DNA of 64,000 bases from NCBI RefSeq assembly GCF_000496075.1, contig NZ_AWXZ01000007.1:124001-188000 (forward strand). The letters are read 5' to 3'. The DNA comes from Lutibaculum baratangense AMV1 (GTDB taxonomy: Bacteria > Pseudomonadota > Alphaproteobacteria > Rhizobiales > Tepidamorphaceae). A program made the position numbers and the translations under genes. Shown here one piece after another: positions 18,670 through 26,472 of this stretch (its first letter is position 1; every line of letters begins with the position of its first letter). Under the pieces are notes generated by a model. That model did no database searches. It saw nothing but the letters and a program-made list of their open reading frames with translations, and had not been told where the DNA came from.

Positions 18670-18983
18670 AGCGTGAGCCCCGCTTGCGCCTCCTGACGGG
18701 ATGGCAGGTCTAGCTTCTTTCTACCGCTGCGTGGCTGGGAGCTTGAGGTCGAGCGTCATTTGCAGGACGCGTTGCAGATCCGGCACCGCTCCTGCCGACA
18801 CGGCCATGGAAGCTGGCTCTGTCTTTAGAAGAAGCAACTCAGCGAGTTCAGAATCCCAATGACCCTCCCCGCCTATTCCGGTTCCTTTCGCTATCTGCCG
18901 CCGTCTCCGTTTCTCTTGCTCACATCACGTCAGGACAGGCGGAAGCCGGCGCCTCGTTCGCGCTTGACACGGGGAGCCGGGAG
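18670..18983 (+). other. 314-base stretch holding the displaced 5' end of the carboxypeptidase gene
   Basis: Bases 18670-18858 show no supportable gene. From 18870 to 18983 the frame of the following D,D-carboxypeptidase encodes a convincing signal peptide (RLFRFLSLSAAVSVSLA, then FALDTGSREVLHAH), but that frame has no ATG, GTG or TTG between its upstream stop (18744) and 18984. The only ATG, at 18859, is one base out of frame with the signal peptide, and a CCCC run at 18867-18870 lies between. A single added base there would join them. Either the sequence has an indel or the gene is damaged. Confidence 0.65.
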
Positions 18984-19769
18984 GTGCTGCACGCCCATCT
19001 GAGCGAGCAGCGATGGCCGCCGGCGTCACTGACGAAGCTGATGACGACCTACCTGGCGCTGCAGGCGATCGAAAGCGGCCGGTTGACGCCGCAGTCGCCG
19101 GTCCGGATGTCGGCGCGGGCGAACGCACAGCCCTTCAACACGATGAACTACTCCGAAGGCCACCAGATCCCGCTCGACACCGCGCTGCGGCTCCTGCTCG
19201 TGAAATCCGCCAACGATGTCGCGGTCGCCGTGGCCGAAACGGTGGGCGGGTCGTTCGATGCATTCGTGGCCGACATGAACGCGACCGCGGCGCGGATCGG
19301 CATGACGGAGACACAGTTCGCGAACCCCAACGGGCTTCACGAGGCGCGCCACTATTCCACGGCACGGGACATGGGCGTGCTGGCCATGGCGATCTGGACG
19401 GATTTCCCGCAATACGGACCACTCTTCAGCCTCCCGAGCCTCACGCTCGAAGGCCAGACCATGAAGAACTTCAACCCTCTTCTCGACGGCTTTCCCGGCG
19501 CGGACGGCATGAAGACCGGGTATGTCTGCGAGTCCGGCTACAACCTCGTGGGGAGCGCCGTGCGGGATGGTCGGCGGGTCGTCACCGTCGTGCTGGGCGC
19601 GACCAGCGAGGCGGAGCGCGCCGAGGTGGCGCAAGCACTCACGGCTGAGGCACTTGGAGCACGGCCCGCCCAGCCTGTCGGGGCGCAGAGCGTGCAGCCG
19701 GATCCGGTCAACCTGCGGCCCTATGTCTGTGGCGGTCAGGTCATGCCGGGCGCGTTGTCGGGCTTCTGA
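18984..19769 (+). CDS. D-alanyl-D-alanine carboxypeptidase (S11), probable N-terminal frameshift
   Basis: The open part encodes 261 residues of a low-molecular-weight penicillin-binding protein that trims the terminal D-Ala of peptidoglycan stem peptides. All three active-site motifs are present: SLTK early, SAN in KSANDVAVA, and KTG in GMKTGYVC. From the GTG at 18984 the protein would lack its signal peptide and stay in the cytoplasm, where it could not work. The missing N-terminus is encoded upstream in frame but without a start codon (see 18670-18983). The C-terminus ends soon after the catalytic domain, shorter than DacA or DacF types. The gene may be a recent pseudogene or carry a sequencing error. 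Confidence 0.75.
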   Translation: MLHAHLSEQRWPPASLTKLMTTYLALQAIESGRLTPQSPVRMSARANAQPFNTMNYSEGHQIPLDTALRLLLVKSANDVAVAVAETVGGSFDAFVADMNATAARIGMTETQFANPNGLHEARHYSTARDMGVLAMAIWTDFPQYGPLFSLPSLTLEGQTMKNFNPLLDGFPGADGMKTGYVCESGYNLVGSAVRDGRRVVTVVLGATSEAERAEVAQALTAEALGARPAQPVGAQSVQPDPVNLRPYVCGGQVMPGALSGF

Positions 19770-19850
19770 CCCGGACGCCGGGAACTGCGCGACGCGCCAC
19801 GGCCGCTGGTGGCACGGCCAGTGCCACGCCACCGGCGCCAGGCGCGCGCC

Positions 19851-21287
19851 TTACGCCGCCCGCGAGCAGACGAAGCGCGCCGTCCGCACGTCCAGATCAT
19901 ACTGCGTCGCAAGGTCCGGCGCGGCGCGAGCCAGCGCGTCGACGCATTCTATGATCGCATCGGCTTCGGTGTCGTCGAGGAGATAGCTGAGGTTCAGGCG
20001 GGCCCAGCCCGGCTTCTCGATCTCGCGACCGCGACGGATCGCTTCCAGGAGTTCGGCGGACGCCGTCTCGTCGATACCGAGGAGCCTGTGCGCGTAGGGT
20101 CCCGCGCAGGCACAGCCGCCGCGGGCCTGGATGCCGTGGCGATCGCTCAACATGCGCGTGAAGAGCTGATGGTGGATGTACCCGCCCTGCCCGTCCCGCA
20201 CGCGGAACGAGAAGATCGGCAGGGACGGCGCGTCGGGGGAGCCCAGCAGCTCGATGCGCTCATTCCGCCGCCACACCCGAAGCGCCCTTGCCCGCAGCTC
20301 CGCGTTGCGGGTATCGAGGAAGCGCTGCCCCAGGGCTTCCTTCACGAGTAGGACGAGTGCCGCACGGATGTCGCCGACGACGTTCGGCGTTCCCGCCTCC
20401 TCCCGGGCGGACACTTTCGAGGAATACTCGTGTGCCCAAGGGGAGACGAAGGTGACGGATCCACCTCCCGGCGCCGTCGGTTGCGCGCGCCGTACGATAT
20501 CGTCGCGCAGCACCATGATGCCGGAGGCTCCCGGCCCCCCCGGAAACTTGTGCGGAGAGAAGACGATCGCATCCTTGGCCGCACCGCCACCGGCGCCCAT
20601 GTCCATGGGCAGGTACGGCGCCCCACCGGCGTAGTCCCACACTGCGAGGGCACCGTGGGCCTTGAGGCATCGGGTCGCGGCGTCCACGTCGGTGACGATG
20701 CCCGTCACGTTCGACGCGGCGGAGAACGCGCCGACGACGAGCGCCGCCCCCTCGCTGCCCCGAAGCACCGCCTCGAGCTGTCCCAGATCGGGCCCGCCAC
20801 CATCGGCCTCGGGCACCTCGACGACGCGGCCGCCGCTCTCGCGCCAGGGAAGGATGTTCGAGTGGTGCTCGTAGGGCCCGACGAGGATCACGACCTCCTC
20901 CCCGGCCGCCGTTCGCCGCTCGATGTCCAGAAGCCTGACGAGGCGGTTCAGGCCGGCGGTGGCGCCGGAGCCGCAGAAGAGGACGCTCGTGCCGGCGCCG
21001 GCGCCGGCGATCCGGCCGATCTCGCGCCTCGCCTCCTCGCGCAGCCGTGTGCAGAAGGCCCCGCAGTAGGAGGCTTCCGTGTGGCTGTTGGCGTAATAGG
21101 GAAGCACCGTCTCGAGGATGTAGGCCTCGATTTGGCGGAGCGCGCGGCCGGAGGCCACGTAATCGGCGTAGATCAGCGGTTTGGGGCCGAACGGTCCCTC
21201 GATGACCGCGCCGTCACCGATCAGTCCGCGTTTGAGCTCGTGCGCCAGGTCGGGGCGCCGAAGCTCGTCCTTGAAGATCTCCAACAT
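19851..21287 (-). CDS. class V PLP-dependent aminotransferase / cysteine desulfurase-like enzyme
   Basis: The 478-residue protein has the fold-type I PLP pattern: FCGSGATAGLNRLV near the phosphate site, GPYEHHSNILPW, DYAGGAPYLPMDM, and the cofactor lysine in FSPHKFPGGPGASG. A C-terminal RGGCACAGPYAHRLL loop occupies the place of the SufS/IscS active-site cysteine loop, but with two cysteines in CACAGP. It is not next to suf or isc genes. It diverges from an Lrp-type regulator, which suggests amino-acid-responsive control. Desulfurase, selenocysteine lyase or another lyase activity all remain possible. Confidence 0.75.
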   Translation of the reverse strand: MLEIFKDELRRPDLAHELKRGLIGDGAVIEGPFGPKPLIYADYVASGRALRQIEAYILETVLPYYANSHTEASYCGAFCTRLREEARREIGRIAGAGAGTSVLFCGSGATAGLNRLVRLLDIERRTAAGEEVVILVGPYEHHSNILPWRESGGRVVEVPEADGGGPDLGQLEAVLRGSEGAALVVGAFSAASNVTGIVTDVDAATRCLKAHGALAVWDYAGGAPYLPMDMGAGGGAAKDAIVFSPHKFPGGPGASGIMVLRDDIVRRAQPTAPGGGSVTFVSPWAHEYSSKVSAREEAGTPNVVGDIRAALVLLVKEALGQRFLDTRNAELRARALRVWRRNERIELLGSPDAPSLPIFSFRVRDGQGGYIHHQLFTRMLSDRHGIQARGGCACAGPYAHRLLGIDETASAELLEAIRRGREIEKPGWARLNLSYLLDDTEADAIIECVDALARAAPDLATQYDLDVRTARFVCSRAA

Positions 21288-21362
21288 GTCTCACCTGCCC
21301 TGGCGACATCGGCTCCGCCGCATCGAACGCTGAGATTGACACATCGCAACGGTGTCAGAACC

Positions 21363-21373
21363 ACCAAATTGGT
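21363..21373. promoter_or_regulatory. 11-base inverted repeat in the divergent promoter region
   Basis: ACCAA-A-TTGGT is a perfect 5+5 inverted repeat 35 bases upstream of the Lrp-type regulator start and 76 bases from the aminotransferase start. It could be a regulator half-site or upstream element. No independent evidence ties it to a protein. Confidence 0.3.
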
Positions 21374-21392
21374 TGCCTCACTCGGCGATCTC

Positions 21393-21406
21393 CGATCATA
21401 TGATCG
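21393..21406. promoter_or_regulatory. 14-base perfect palindrome immediately before the Lrp-type regulator start
   Basis: CGATCATATGATCG is a perfect 14-base palindrome ending one base before the ATG at 21408. Bound protein there would block transcription or translation start, so autoregulation by the Lrp-type protein is a reasonable guess. GATC sequences also occur in it. Confidence 0.45.
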
Positions 21407-21407
21407 A

Positions 21408-21872
21408 ATGAGGAAGGAATTACCGGATCATCTCGACGCGCGCATACTGAGGGAGCTGCAGCTCGATTCGGCGCTGTCACAGCGCGATCTGGCGGCACGC
21501 GTGGGTCTGTCGCAGAACGCCTGCTGGCGCCGGCTCAAGGCTCTCGAGGATGCAGGCGTCATCCGGGGCCGCACGGTCAGGCTCGACCGCACGAAGCTCG
21601 GCCTCGGCCTGGTGGTTTTCGCGATGGTCAGGACGCGGCACCATTCCGCCGCCTGGCTGAAGACGTTCCGCACCCACGTCTCGACCATACCCGATGTCGT
21701 CGACTTTTTCCGGATCGGCGGCGACTACGACTACATGCTGAAGATCGTGACTACCGACATGGCGAGCTATGACGGCGTCTATCAACGCCTCATCGGTGCG
21801 GTGGAGCTCGAATCCGTCACCTCCTACTTCGCGATGGAGGCGATCGAGGAGGAACGGCCGATACCGGTGTGA
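21408..21872 (+). CDS. Lrp/AsnC-family transcriptional regulator
   Basis: The 154-residue protein has an N-terminal helix-turn-helix (LDARILRELQLDSALSQRDLAARVGLSQNACWRRLKALEDAGVI) and a C-terminal ligand-binding RAM domain (GGDYDYMLKIVTTDMASYDGVYQRLI). I chose the ATG at 21408, which gives the usual length; the frame is open far upstream but antisense to the aminotransferase gene. No good ribosome site precedes it, and a perfect palindrome abuts the start. It likely senses an amino acid and controls the divergent aminotransferase gene, the usual Lrp arrangement. Confidence 0.88.
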   Translation: MRKELPDHLDARILRELQLDSALSQRDLAARVGLSQNACWRRLKALEDAGVIRGRTVRLDRTKLGLGLVVFAMVRTRHHSAAWLKTFRTHVSTIPDVVDFFRIGGDYDYMLKIVTTDMASYDGVYQRLIGAVELESVTSYFAMEAIEEERPIPV

Positions 21873-21893
21873 CACCTCCCGACGGGCAAAAGA

Positions 21894-21926
21894 AAAGGCC
21901 GGCCACCGCAGCGGTGGCCGGCCTTT
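21894..21926. terminator. bidirectional rho-independent terminator (lrp-type gene / rpsD)
   Basis: Arms of 16 bases at 21894-21909 and 21911-21926 are perfectly complementary around a tight loop. The hairpin lies between the convergent 3' ends of the Lrp-type gene and rpsD. An A-rich run before it and TTTC after it give modest T-tracts on both strands. Confidence 0.8.
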
Positions 21927-21949
21927 CGATACCCAGGTGGTGCCGCGCC

Positions 21950-22567
21950 TCAGCGCGAATAGAACTCGATGACGAGATTCGGCTCCATGATCACCGCGTA
22001 CGGCACGTCGGCGAGGCCCGGGGCGCGCACGAAGGTCGCGGTCATCTTGTGGTGGTCGACCTCGACGTAGTCCGGCACGTCGCGCTCGGCGAGCTGCGTC
22101 GCCTCGATGACGATGGCGAGCTGCTTGGAAGCCTCCTTCACCTCGATCACGTCGCCCGGCTTCACGCGGTAGCTCGGGATGTTCACGCGCTTCCCGTTGA
22201 CCTTCACGTGGCCGTGGCTGATGAACTGGCGGGCGGCGAACGGCGTCGGGACGAACTTCGCACGGAAGACGACGGCGTCGAGACGACGCTCGAGAAGGCC
22301 GATCAGGTTCTCGGAGGTGTCGCCCTTCAGGCGGTTCGCCTCCTCGTAGATCTTGCGGAACTGCTTCTCGGTGATGTTGCCGTAGTAGCCCTTCAGCTTC
22401 TGCTTCGCGCGAAGCTGCTGGCCGTAGTCGGAGACCTTGCCGCGGCGGCGCTGTCCGTGCTCGCCGGGGCCGTATTCGCGACGGTTCACGGGGCTCTTCG
22501 GACGGCCCCAGATGTTCTCGCCGAGACGGCGGTCGATCTTGTACTTCGCTTCGATGCGCTTGCTCAA
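21950..22567 (-). CDS. rpsD: 30S ribosomal protein S4
   Basis: The 205-residue product has the standard S4 length and the features of that protein: [32 protein letters not shown] near the N-terminus and an S4 RNA-binding domain ([41 protein letters not shown] would be its core, split here into RLDAVVF and [16 protein letters not shown]). S4 binds 16S rRNA early in small-subunit assembly. The start is TTG at 22567: the product then begins [14 protein letters not shown], matching the family MSKR start, and no in-frame ATG fits. It is expected to be highly expressed. Confidence 0.95.
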   Translation of the reverse strand: MSKRIEAKYKIDRRLGENIWGRPKSPVNRREYGPGEHGQRRRGKVSDYGQQLRAKQKLKGYYGNITEKQFRKIYEEANRLKGDTSENLIGLLERRLDAVVFRAKFVPTPFAARQFISHGHVKVNGKRVNIPSYRVKPGDVIEVKEASKQLAIVIEATQLAERDVPDYVEVDHHKMTATFVRAPGLADVPYAVIMEPNLVIEFYSR

Positions 22568-22677
22568 CGCTCTCAACCTTTCAAGAAAACATGTCGTCCA
22601 AAATGAACCGCTTCTCCTCTGCCGCCCGCGAAGGGGCAGCCGACAGGCGGCGACCGGAGCCACCGCCACGCAAGCGG

Positions 22678-22707
22678 AAAAAAGGCGCGGCCCCAACGGC
22701 CCGCGCC
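22678..22707 (-). terminator. rho-independent terminator after miaA
   Basis: On the minus strand a GC-rich hairpin (22684-22707, arms GGCGCGG and CCGCGCC with additional pairs) is followed by six T residues (22678-22683). It lies 36 bases after the miaA stop and upstream of rpsD, which suggests that rpsD has its own promoter in the 110 bases that follow. Confidence 0.8.
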
Positions 22708-22742
22708 GATACGCGCTAGATAGACGCCGCGCGCCCCGTTTG

Positions 22743-23678
22743 TCAAACGCCGAGGGTCCCCCGGAGATCGGCCAAAGCTGCCTCCGGCAGGCTTCTGGGC
22801 CAGTCCGGCATCTGTGTGCGGAACCACGTGAACTGCCGCTTCGCGTAGCGACGCGTGTCCATCCGGATCTTCTCGACCGTGTCGTCGTATCCCGCCTCCC
22901 CGGCGACATAGGCGAGGAGCGCGCGAAGCCCGTGCGCCCGGTAGGACGGCAGCTCCGGATCGAGGTCCATGGCCTCAACGGTTTTCGCCTCCTCGATCGC
23001 CCCGCCCTCGAGCATCGCCTTGGTGCGCCTCGATATGCGGTCGAGAAGCCACGCGCGGTCCGGCCAGAGGACCAGCCGAATGGCCTCGTCTGGCCGGACG
23101 AGAGGTGGCAGCGGGGGATCGGCCTGCCAGGAGGAGAGCGGCCGGCCGGTGGCCTCCAGCACCTCGAGCGCGCGCAGTATGCGCTGGGGATCGCTCAGCG
23201 GGATCCGCGCGGCCGAAACGGGGTCACGCACCGAAAGCTCCGCGTGAAGCGCGGGAGCCCCCTCGATTTCCAACCTGTCTCGAACAGCCCGTCTCACCTC
23301 TTCGCCAACGGCGGGGATCTCCGCCATTCCTTGCGTCAAGGCACGGAAGTAGAGCCCGGTGCCGCCGACGAGGATCGGCCTTCGTCCCGCTTCGTTCACG
23401 CCACGCAAGGCGTCCGCGACATCCCCGAGCCATCGCCCGCTCGAATACGGGTCACGCACAGGCACGTGCCCGTAGAGCACATGCGGCACCCGCGCCTCGT
23501 CTTCGGGCGACGGTCTCGCCGTGAGGACGCGCAGCTCCGCATAGACCTGCATGGAGTCCGCGTTTATCACGGTGCCGTCCAGCCTCTCGGCGAGTTCCAC
23601 CGCGAGCGCCGATTTCCCGCTGGCCGTGGGGCCGGCGATGAGGATGGGCCTCGTCCTGTCGTTCCACTCGAATTTCAC
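22743..23678 (-). CDS. miaA: tRNA dimethylallyltransferase
   Basis: The 311-residue enzyme adds the isopentenyl group to A37 of tRNAs that read codons starting with U. The P-loop GPTASGKS, the segment INADSMQVY, and the tRNA-contact motif [12 protein letters not shown] are visible. The start is the GTG at 23678; no ATG is available near the family N-terminus. The gene diverges from serB with only 18 bases between the two start codons, so the two promoters must overlap or lie inside the neighbouring coding regions. Confidence 0.93.
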   Translation of the reverse strand: MKFEWNDRTRPILIAGPTASGKSALAVELAERLDGTVINADSMQVYAELRVLTARPSPEDEARVPHVLYGHVPVRDPYSSGRWLGDVADALRGVNEAGRRPILVGGTGLYFRALTQGMAEIPAVGEEVRRAVRDRLEIEGAPALHAELSVRDPVSAARIPLSDPQRILRALEVLEATGRPLSSWQADPPLPPLVRPDEAIRLVLWPDRAWLLDRISRRTKAMLEGGAIEEAKTVEAMDLDPELPSYRAHGLRALLAYVAGEAGYDDTVEKIRMDTRRYAKRQFTWFRTQMPDWPRSLPEAALADLRGTLGV

Positions 23679-23696
23679 GAGGTCGCTTCGTCCGTC

Positions 23697-24578
23697 ATGC
23701 CTTCCGTCATCGTTCTGACAGGGAATCCCGCCGAAGCCGCGCTCGACAGCTCTATAGTCGATCGCCTCGCCCGTGACATCGGCATCGGGGCTCGGCGCTG
23801 GCTCATGCCGCGCGTCGCCGCGGAGTTCGCCGTCGACGATGGCACCGGCAGCCTCGAAGAGGCGCGGGCCGCCGTTGCCGACCTGCCCATCGACGCAAAC
23901 CTGATACCGGCGGAGGGGCGACGCAAGCGCCTTCTGCTCGCCGACATGGACTCCACGATCATCGGCCAGGAGTGCATCGACGAGCTGGCAGACCTGGTTG
24001 GCATCAAGACCGAGATAGCCGGCATAACGGAGCGCGCCATGCGCGGCGAGATCGAGTTCGAGCCCGCCCTCCGGGAGCGGGTCGCTCTCCTCAAAGGCCT
24101 CGACCTGCGGCGGATCGGCGAGCTTCTGGGCGAACGCATAAGCCTCAATCCCGGCGCGCGGACCCTCGTGACCACGATGCGCAAGGCCGGCGCCTACACG
24201 GCCCTCGTCTCCGGCGGGTTCACGCACTTCACGAGCGTGATCGCGGACCGGGCGGGCTTCGACGAGAACTCCGCGAACCGCCTGCTGATCGAGGGAGAAT
24301 TCCTGACGGGTGTCGTGGAAGAGCCGATTCTCGGCCGCGCCGCAAAGCGCGAGCGTCTGGAGGCCCTGCTGCGAGAGCGCTCCCTCAGGTCGGACGCGGC
24401 CATCGTCGTCGGTGACGGCGCGAACGATCTCGACATGATCCGCGCGGCGGGCCTCGGGGTCGCCTACCACGCGAAGCCCGCGGTCGCCGCGGCGGCGCAT
24501 GCCCGGATCGACCATGGTGACCTCACGGCACTGCTCTTCCTTCAGGGCTATTCGCAGGACGAGTTCGCGGAGGGCTGA
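23697..24578 (+). CDS. serB: phosphoserine phosphatase
   Basis: The 293-residue product is a HAD-superfamily phosphatase that makes L-serine from phosphoserine. The nucleophile motif LLADMDSTII (DxDST), the motif SGGFTHF with its serine and glycine pair, and GDGANDLDM (motif IV) are all intact. An N-terminal region of about 75 residues precedes the catalytic domain, as in proteobacterial SerB. The ATG at 23697 is 18 bases from the divergent miaA start and lacks a close ribosome site. A strong terminator follows at 24598-24622. Confidence 0.93.
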   Translation: MPSVIVLTGNPAEAALDSSIVDRLARDIGIGARRWLMPRVAAEFAVDDGTGSLEEARAAVADLPIDANLIPAEGRRKRLLLADMDSTIIGQECIDELADLVGIKTEIAGITERAMRGEIEFEPALRERVALLKGLDLRRIGELLGERISLNPGARTLVTTMRKAGAYTALVSGGFTHFTSVIADRAGFDENSANRLLIEGEFLTGVVEEPILGRAAKRERLEALLRERSLRSDAAIVVGDGANDLDMIRAAGLGVAYHAKPAVAAAAHARIDHGDLTALLFLQGYSQDEFAEG

Positions 24579-24597
24579 GCGTTCCTCCTCGAACGAA

Positions 24598-24622
24598 GAG
24601 GGCGGCCTTGCGGGCCGCCCTC
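24598..24622. terminator. hairpin terminator between serB and degP-type protease gene
   Basis: Arms GAGGGCGGCC (24598-24607) and GGCCGCCCTC (24613-24622) form a perfect 10-bp stem around a five-base loop. It separates the convergent serB and protease genes and could act for both. T-tracts are weak on both sides. Confidence 0.65.
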
Positions 24623-24645
24623 CAGACCGGAAGCCGTGGCCCGGC

Positions 24646-26211
24646 TCACTCCGGAAGCGGCACCACGATGAACTGAAGGTCGCCGCCGGGCGCGGCGGTC
24701 AGGAGGAGAGCCGACTTCCGGCCCATCTCTCTCAGCCTCGCCACAGCGTCCTCGAATTGCTGCGGCGTGCGCACGCGCTCCTGAGAAACCTCCGAGATGA
24801 CGAAGCCGGTCTCGATGCCCTTGTCTTCGGCAGGGCCGCCCTCGACGACCTCCAGGACGACCACGCCCTCGAGGCCATCGTCGATCCCGAACTCGCTTCG
24901 GCGTTCCGGCGTCAGCTCTCCGAGCCTCAGGCCGAGGGACGTGATGCCCTGATCCACCGCAGCCGGCTCCTCGGCCTCCGGCTCAGACTCAGAGGGCACC
25001 CGGGCCTCGGTCGCTTCTTCGAGGCGGCCCACCACGACCGACAGAACCTGCTCCTCGCCATCGCGCAACACGACGACGTCGACGGTCTCTCCAATCGCCG
25101 TGTCCGCGACGATGCGCGGAAGCTGACGCATCTCCGAAACGTCTCGGCCATCGAAGGACAAGACGACGTCGCCGGTCTGCATGCCCGCCTCCTCGGCAGG
25201 ACCACCCTCCGTGACGCCGGCGATCAGAGCCCCGCGCGCACGGTCCATACCGAGGCTTTCGGCGATCTCCGGCGTCACCGTCTGGATCCGGACACCGAGC
25301 CAGCCCCGACGCGTCTCGCCGAACTCGACGAGCTGATTGATCACGCTACTCGCAAGGTTCGAGGGAACGGCGAAGCCGATGCCGATCGAACCGCCCGAGG
25401 GCGAGATGATCGCCGTGTTGATGCCGACGACCTCACCCTTCATGTTGAAGAGAGGTCCGCCCGAATTGCCGCGGTTGATGGCGGCGTCGGTCTGGATAAA
25501 CGAATCGTAGGGTCCGGCCTGGATATCGCGCTTCTGCGCCGAGACGATGCCGGCCGTGACGGTCCCGCCGAGGCCGAAGGGGTTGCCGATGGCGACGACC
25601 CAGTCTCCCACCCGAAGCGTGTCGGAATCGCCGAAGTGGACCGCCTTGAGCGGAGTGGCCGGCTCGACCCGCAGCACCGCCATGTCGGTCTTTTCGTCGA
25701 TGCCGACGAGTTCGGCCGGAAGCTCGGTGCCATCGTTGAAGTTGACGATGATCTCGTCGGCGTCGGCGATCACGTGGCTGTTCGTGACGATGATGCCGCT
25801 CTCGTCGATGACGAAGCCCGATCCGAGCGAATTGACGCGCCGGGGGCGGTTGAGCCCGGGCCTCTGATTGTTGAAGAACTCCTCGAAGAACTCCCGGAAC
25901 GGCGAACCTTCTGGGAGATCCGGCATCTCGAGCCGCTCGGACGCCCCCACGTCCTGGGAGGTCGACACGTTCACGACCGCGTCGACCAGTTGTTCCGCCA
26001 GATCGGCGAAGCTCGTCGGTGCGCCCGGAAGGGGCACCACGTTCGTCTCGGGCGTGGCTTCCCCGATCTGTTCGGCTCCCGGCGCCTCCTCGGCAGGCGC
26101 CGTCGGGGTCTGCGCCGCGGCGGGGCCTGCCAGAACGAGACCGCAGCCCAAGGCGAAAGCGAGCCCAACGCGCCCCCCCCAGCCTCTCAGTACGTCAGAG
26201 CGCGAAGACAT
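24646..26211 (-). CDS. periplasmic serine protease of the HtrA/Do family with two PDZ domains
   Basis: The 521-residue product has an N-terminal signal peptide (about residues 1-33, ending AAA before QTP), then a trypsin-like domain with catalytic H146 (TNSHVIADA), D177 (KTDMAVLR) and S250 (INRGNSGGP). Two PDZ domains follow, the second ending near the C-terminus. HtrA/Do proteases degrade or refold damaged envelope proteins. The ATG at 26211 follows GGGAGAG; the frame extends to 26265 without a better site. The gene follows the hflK-hflC-DUF2065 group on the same strand, a combination common in alphaproteobacteria. Confidence 0.93.
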   Translation of the reverse strand: MSSRSDVLRGWGGRVGLAFALGCGLVLAGPAAAQTPTAPAEEAPGAEQIGEATPETNVVPLPGAPTSFADLAEQLVDAVVNVSTSQDVGASERLEMPDLPEGSPFREFFEEFFNNQRPGLNRPRRVNSLGSGFVIDESGIIVTNSHVIADADEIIVNFNDGTELPAELVGIDEKTDMAVLRVEPATPLKAVHFGDSDTLRVGDWVVAIGNPFGLGGTVTAGIVSAQKRDIQAGPYDSFIQTDAAINRGNSGGPLFNMKGEVVGINTAIISPSGGSIGIGFAVPSNLASSVINQLVEFGETRRGWLGVRIQTVTPEIAESLGMDRARGALIAGVTEGGPAEEAGMQTGDVVLSFDGRDVSEMRQLPRIVADTAIGETVDVVVLRDGEEQVLSVVVGRLEEATEARVPSESEPEAEEPAAVDQGITSLGLRLGELTPERRSEFGIDDGLEGVVVLEVVEGGPAEDKGIETGFVISEVSQERVRTPQQFEDAVARLREMGRKSALLLTAAPGGDLQFIVVPLPE

Positions 26212-26286
26212 GACTGCTCTCCCATTCGTGATATGAGCCGCCGCTGCACGGCAGTTGCGGCACACTCTACCGCAACGGCTCCCGCC

Positions 26287-26472
26287 TCAACCCCGAACGA
26301 GCCACACTATGACGAGCCCGACGGCGGCCAGTGCGAGACCGCCGGCGCGTAGCACCGCTTCCGGAAGCTCGAGGATCGAGACTATCATTCTCTTCATGGG
26401 GCCGGGAAAGCCCGCATAAACGATGCCCTCGATCACGAGCGCGAGACCGAGGGCAGCAAGTAGGTCGCTCAT
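26287..26472 (-). CDS. DUF2065 small membrane protein
   Basis: This 61-residue protein has two hydrophobic segments (LLAALGLALVIEGIVYAGF and AGGLALAAVGLVIVWLV) joined by a short basic loop with the family signature FPGPMKRM. That is DUF2065, a small inner-membrane protein usually found directly after hflC. Its ATG overlaps the hflC stop by four bases (ATGA), so it should be translated with HflC. A role in the HflKC-FtsH membrane complex is suggested only by context. Confidence 0.88.
   Translation of the reverse strand: MSDLLAALGLALVIEGIVYAGFPGPMKRMIVSILELPEAVLRAGGLALAAVGLVIVWLVRG

Noticed and set aside
24499-26352. A plus-strand frame of about 617 codons antisense to the HtrA-type protease
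   Set aside because: The protease on the other strand has all catalytic residues and a good ribosome site; the antisense product is Asp/Arg/Gly-rich without domains.
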